NCBI GenBank assembly: GCA_003427395.1
Contig: BFEA01000036.1
Location: forward strand, 476,387 to 507,222
Direction: 5' to 3'
Source of the DNA: Chara braunii
Lineage: Eukaryota > Streptophyta > Charophyceae > Charales > Characeae
DNA: 30,836 nt
In this document: in pieces, positions 28,235 through 30,836 of the stretch
Layout: each line of letters starts with the position of its first letter
How positions within the stretch are numbered: position 1 is the stretch's first letter
The notes under the pieces: generated by a model
The model's input: only the letters and a program-made list of their open reading frames with translations
Database searches by the model: none
Told to the model about the DNA's origin: nothing
Position numbers and translations under genes: made by a program

Positions 28235-29359
28235 TGGTTCGGTCCTTGGGGGGGTCCTTGTCCAACTTGCCCGTTCTCTCCTCGATACATGATTCAGAGA
28301 GTACACATAGCTTTCGGACATACACACATAGCTTGCGAATGATATATCGTTTACAGGTTACATACACAAGTTTCCACACATGATACTACCTACTGCAATT
28401 GGACTCTCTTCTCTTCACACTTCGCATGCATGCAAACAGGTAGCATACCAAACTGGCGACAAGCGCCCACTCAAACTCAGAGATATGGTAACCCAGAACG
28501 CAGTTCAGATACAAGCTCACTTCGAATAGCTATGGCGAAACAGCATCCGTACAACCCTCTGTCCGTCGCCAACCCAACTTTGTTGTTCACACACACACCA
28601 GATCACCCTGTATATCCCACACGCATCACACTGTACACACACGCACACACATACACGCTACACTCTCCTATCAGTTATGGCGGCTATTGCCGCTACTACT
28701 ATCGCTATGGCTAAGCTCTTCTTCTCGCCCACTTCGTCTTCGGGCTCACTGCAGACCACCTCGCACAAGTCGCTGTGGCAGCGCTTTCGCATGGCTTACG
28801 CAGGAATGAATGAATGGTTGGGCACTGCCTCTTCATTTATACTTATGTAGCTCGTTGGTCTGCCCCTTTCCCATGCCCGTGGTGCACACAGTCCCATACG
28901 GTACTTGCTTGACTGGACTAGGACAGACTGGAACTGGGTACTGCTGACTCAGCATGGGTAGACTCCACCACTTGCCCACCTGCCTTGGTCTACTGTGGGC
29001 AGTCCTTCGAAAGGCCACTTCCGGACCTTCCGGAAAACTGTGGACTTGGCCTTTCGGCACTGTAGCAGCGACGACCTTGACCCTTCTAGGTTGTAGCAGC
29101 TACGACCTTGACCCTTCGGAGGAGCTACAACTACGACTTCTAGAACTTGCTAAGACTCCTATCTGACAGGTCTACAGTCTGAGATCGAACCCCTATACCC
29201 TACAGACCTACAACAACCTACCACTGTGGGGAAAGACACAGGTCGTGGGTTCAACTACCGGGGTGGACATAGATACTGTACACAGGTAAGGTGATGGTCT
29301 AGGGATCGAGCCCTGGGACTTGCATCCGCTAGTACTACGAACAGGTGAATACCGTTTCA
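28235..29359 (-). mobile_element. Putative 3' LTR of element B (left end not resolved)
   Basis: On the minus strand, about 40 nt after the integrase stop, a purine-rich GGCGGGAG is followed by TGAAACGGTATTCACC, as expected for a polypurine tract and the LTR start at 29359. A TATAAAT (plus 28835-28841) would be the LTR promoter, about 520 nt into the LTR. A 31-bp direct repeat (TGTAGCAGC-ACGACCTTGACC) is at 29061-29122. Three B-box-like words (near 29181, 29246 and 29301) also occur. The far end was not found, so the left coordinate is approximate. Confidence 0.5.
28835..28841 (-). promoter_or_regulatory. TATA box in putative LTR of element B
   Basis: TATAAAT on the minus strand, in the element's own orientation, with a GC-richer stretch about 25-30 nt downstream where transcription could start. 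Confidence 0.45.
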
Positions 29360-29397
29360 CTCCCGCCGGCCTAAATTCGAGGTCCTCCGAGAATAAC

Positions 29398-30836
29398 TCA
29401 GTCCAAGGAAGGACCTTTACCTTTCCTATCTCTCTCGTAAGCTCTAACTATGTGGGGAGCGGTTTCTAGAAGTTCTGTTCTAGTAAACCAGCGGTCGTCC
29501 TCTGGTTCCTGATAAGCAAACCGGACCTTATATTGTTTCTGTGGACGACCTCTACCTCCTGTTCTAAACACATCTTCACCTACAATGTCGTCAATGTCGT
29601 ACCTTCCGTCCATGTCTGGAGGGATGATGAACCTTCTGGATGGAAACTGTTGACGTATGACACACGACAACAACTTTGATGCATGAAACCCCGGGTAGGT
29701 GTGGAGGTGTGCTGGGATCTCTATTGTGTAAGACGGCCCATCCTCTCCGCCCTTGACTTCTAGAACTGGCCATGGTCCCCTGTACGCTGGCAGTAACTTC
29801 TGTGAGATGTTCTCCTCAGGAGCAAACGCTTTGGACTTGACCCAGACTAAGTCGCCTACTTGGAACTGCGATGGGCGACAGTGCTTGTTGGCTTGCTCTA
29901 TCATTCTATGTTGGGTCTTCCTGATGTTCTCAACGACTGTAGCTAGCTCTTTCTCGTGTTGTATCGCAAACTCCCTGGTACCGGGCGGTAGCCTATGAAT
30001 CTGATCCCGGTTAAGCCCCTCAAACGGTCTGCGCGATCTAAAGGACTTGTGTAACTCGTTGGGAGTGCGGCAGGTGGACAAGTGCACGTTGTTGTTATAC
30101 GCAATGGCTACCTTAGGCAACATCTCATCCCAATTGACTTGATCTGGTCTAATGTATATGCGTAGAACTTGCTGCAAGATCTTGTTCATCTGTTCAGTCT
30201 GACCATTAGTTTCTGGATGGCAGCCAGACAACATCAACAACTTTGATCCGTAGACTTTCATTAGTTCCTGCAAGTTCAGGCTAGTGAATCGGGTGTCTCT
30301 ATCGCTAACTATGGACAACGGAATCCCGTAATCACTAACCCAATGGTAAAAAAACTTTTGAATGACTAACTCAATTCGTGCCTCTGCAAGCAAAGGAACA
30401 AAAACTGCATACTTACTGAATCTATCAACTATGACCATGATTTGGCTCTTACCATGCCTACTCTTGACGCCAACGTCCATAAAGTGAATGGACACTGAAT
30501 CTCCTCGCTGATCAGGAATAGGCAAGGGTCTGAGAAGACCTAGAGGGGCACGCATAGTACTCTTGTTCCTCTGGCATACTTTGCAACTATGGGCATACTC
30601 TATGCAGTCAGCTTTCATTCTTGGCGAAGTGTACGCATGCATTAGATTGGCTAGAGTCTTTTGCCAACTGAAATGTCCTTCTGTGTCGTGGCATTCCCCC
30701 AGGATCAAACTACGGATCTCCTTACTGTTGGGAACGCACAGACGGTCTACTACGTCGGTCTTCTCGAACAATAACCCTTTGTAGTGCGGTAATGTGGTTT
30801 GTTCTTTGGGGCCTCCTGAACTCTCTTGAGGAGGTC
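29398..30836 (-). CDS. Chromovirus integrase with C-terminal chromodomain (element B, partial)
   Basis: 3' end of a Ty3/gypsy pol polyprotein; the frame stays open to the window edge, so RT/RNase H should lie beyond it. Numbering from codon 30769-30771: zinc domain H28, H33, C63, C66; core with D157 and E193 spaced D-x35-E (NGQTEQMN). The first catalytic Asp site appears to be His96 (SIHFMDVG), which would disable it. Residues 329-339 (AYRGPWPVLEV) form the GPY/F module. A chromodomain follows at about 401-455 (YDIDDIVGED ... YKVRFAYQ ... DDRWFTRTELL ... AYERDRKG), the feature that directs chromoviruses to marked chromatin. It is intact except for the His. It differs clearly from element A, which has no chromodomain. 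Confidence 0.92.
   Translation of the reverse strand, partial: PPQESSGGPKEQTTLPHYKGLLFEKTDVVDRLCVPNSKEIRSLILGECHDTEGHFSWQKTLANLMHAYTSPRMKADCIEYAHSCKVCQRNKSTMRAPLGLLRPLPIPDQRGDSVSIHFMDVGVKSRHGKSQIMVIVDRFSKYAVFVPLLAEARIELVIQKFFYHWVSDYGIPLSIVSDRDTRFTSLNLQELMKVYGSKLLMLSGCHPETNGQTEQMNKILQQVLRIYIRPDQVNWDEMLPKVAIAYNNNVHLSTCRTPNELHKSFRSRRPFEGLNRDQIHRLPPGTREFAIQHEKELATVVENIRKTQHRMIEQANKHCRPSQFQVGDLVWVKSKAFAPEENISQKLLPAYRGPWPVLEVKGGEDGPSYTIEIPAHLHTYPGFHASKLLSCVIRQQFPSRRFIIPPDMDGRYDIDDIVGEDVFRTGGRGRPQKQYKVRFAYQEPEDDRWFTRTELLETAPHIVRAYERDRKGKGPSLD

Noticed and set aside
27900-28714. Frames of 90-100 codons on the plus strand
   Set aside because: They lie largely across the putative LTR or tRNA-like repeat, with Thr/His runs from (AC)-rich DNA and no domains.

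Overview
The window looks like a repeat-rich nuclear contig of a green plant, most likely a streptophyte (charophyte-type) alga. The evidence is a plant/fungal-type ATP-dependent PEP carboxykinase gene with its own TATA box, two different Ty3/gypsy retrotransposons, many inverted-repeat (MITE/foldback) elements, microsatellites, assembly Ns, and retrocopied pieces of U6 snRNA and 18S rRNA. The organism call is an inference from this mix, not from a marker gene.

Layout. 1-130 is G/C-rich low-complexity DNA. 212-8223 (+) is the interior of a decayed but unusual Ty3/gypsy element (element A): gag, then protease-RT-RNase H, then an integrase ORF with a PHD finger at its N-terminus, then three further ORFs (X, Y, Z) of no family I recognise. 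Successive ORFs overlap stop-to-start: 8 nt, then ATGA, then ATGA, then 53 nt. ORF-Z is broken by a 131-bp tandem duplication. 8224-9600 probably holds the 3' UTR and 3' LTR, with a TATA box at 9246. 9600-10950 is unassigned apart from a hairpin, an open frame without a start, and a decayed tRNA-Asp-type primer binding site at 10948. 11085-11322 is a microsatellite cluster. 12340-16565 is a mosaic of short inverted-repeat elements: a TTAA-flanked MITE at 15736-15914, a relative near 12340-12540, and at least five pieces of a family whose ends read GGGCCTCGCCACACCA. 16700-17250 is a graveyard of retrocopied RNA: a U6 snRNA 5' part joined to poly(A)-tailed 3' ends, then antisense 18S rRNA.

18116-19744 (+) is the only clearly functional cellular gene, an intronless cytosolic-type PEPCK. 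The end of its CDS is duplicated in its 3' flank. 20200-21990 is non-coding with diverged tandem repeats and an (ATT)n tract. 21996-23298 and 26343-27231 are two inverted copies of one long foldback repeat; the first carries a nested, almost perfect 331-bp palindrome that is absent from the second. Between them lies a ~40-bp tandem array split by a 1.4-kb low-complexity insertion with a tRNA-Leu-like inverted repeat. The right edge (28835-30836, minus strand) is the 3' end of a second, more conventional chromovirus (element B): integrase plus C-terminal chromodomain, followed by its putative 3' LTR.

How they work together: nothing links PEPCK functionally to its neighbours. It sits as a gene island among transposons. 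The most interesting unit is element A, where a chromatin-reader domain sits on the integrase and a chain of overlapping accessory ORFs occupies the position where env-like genes lie in other LTR elements.
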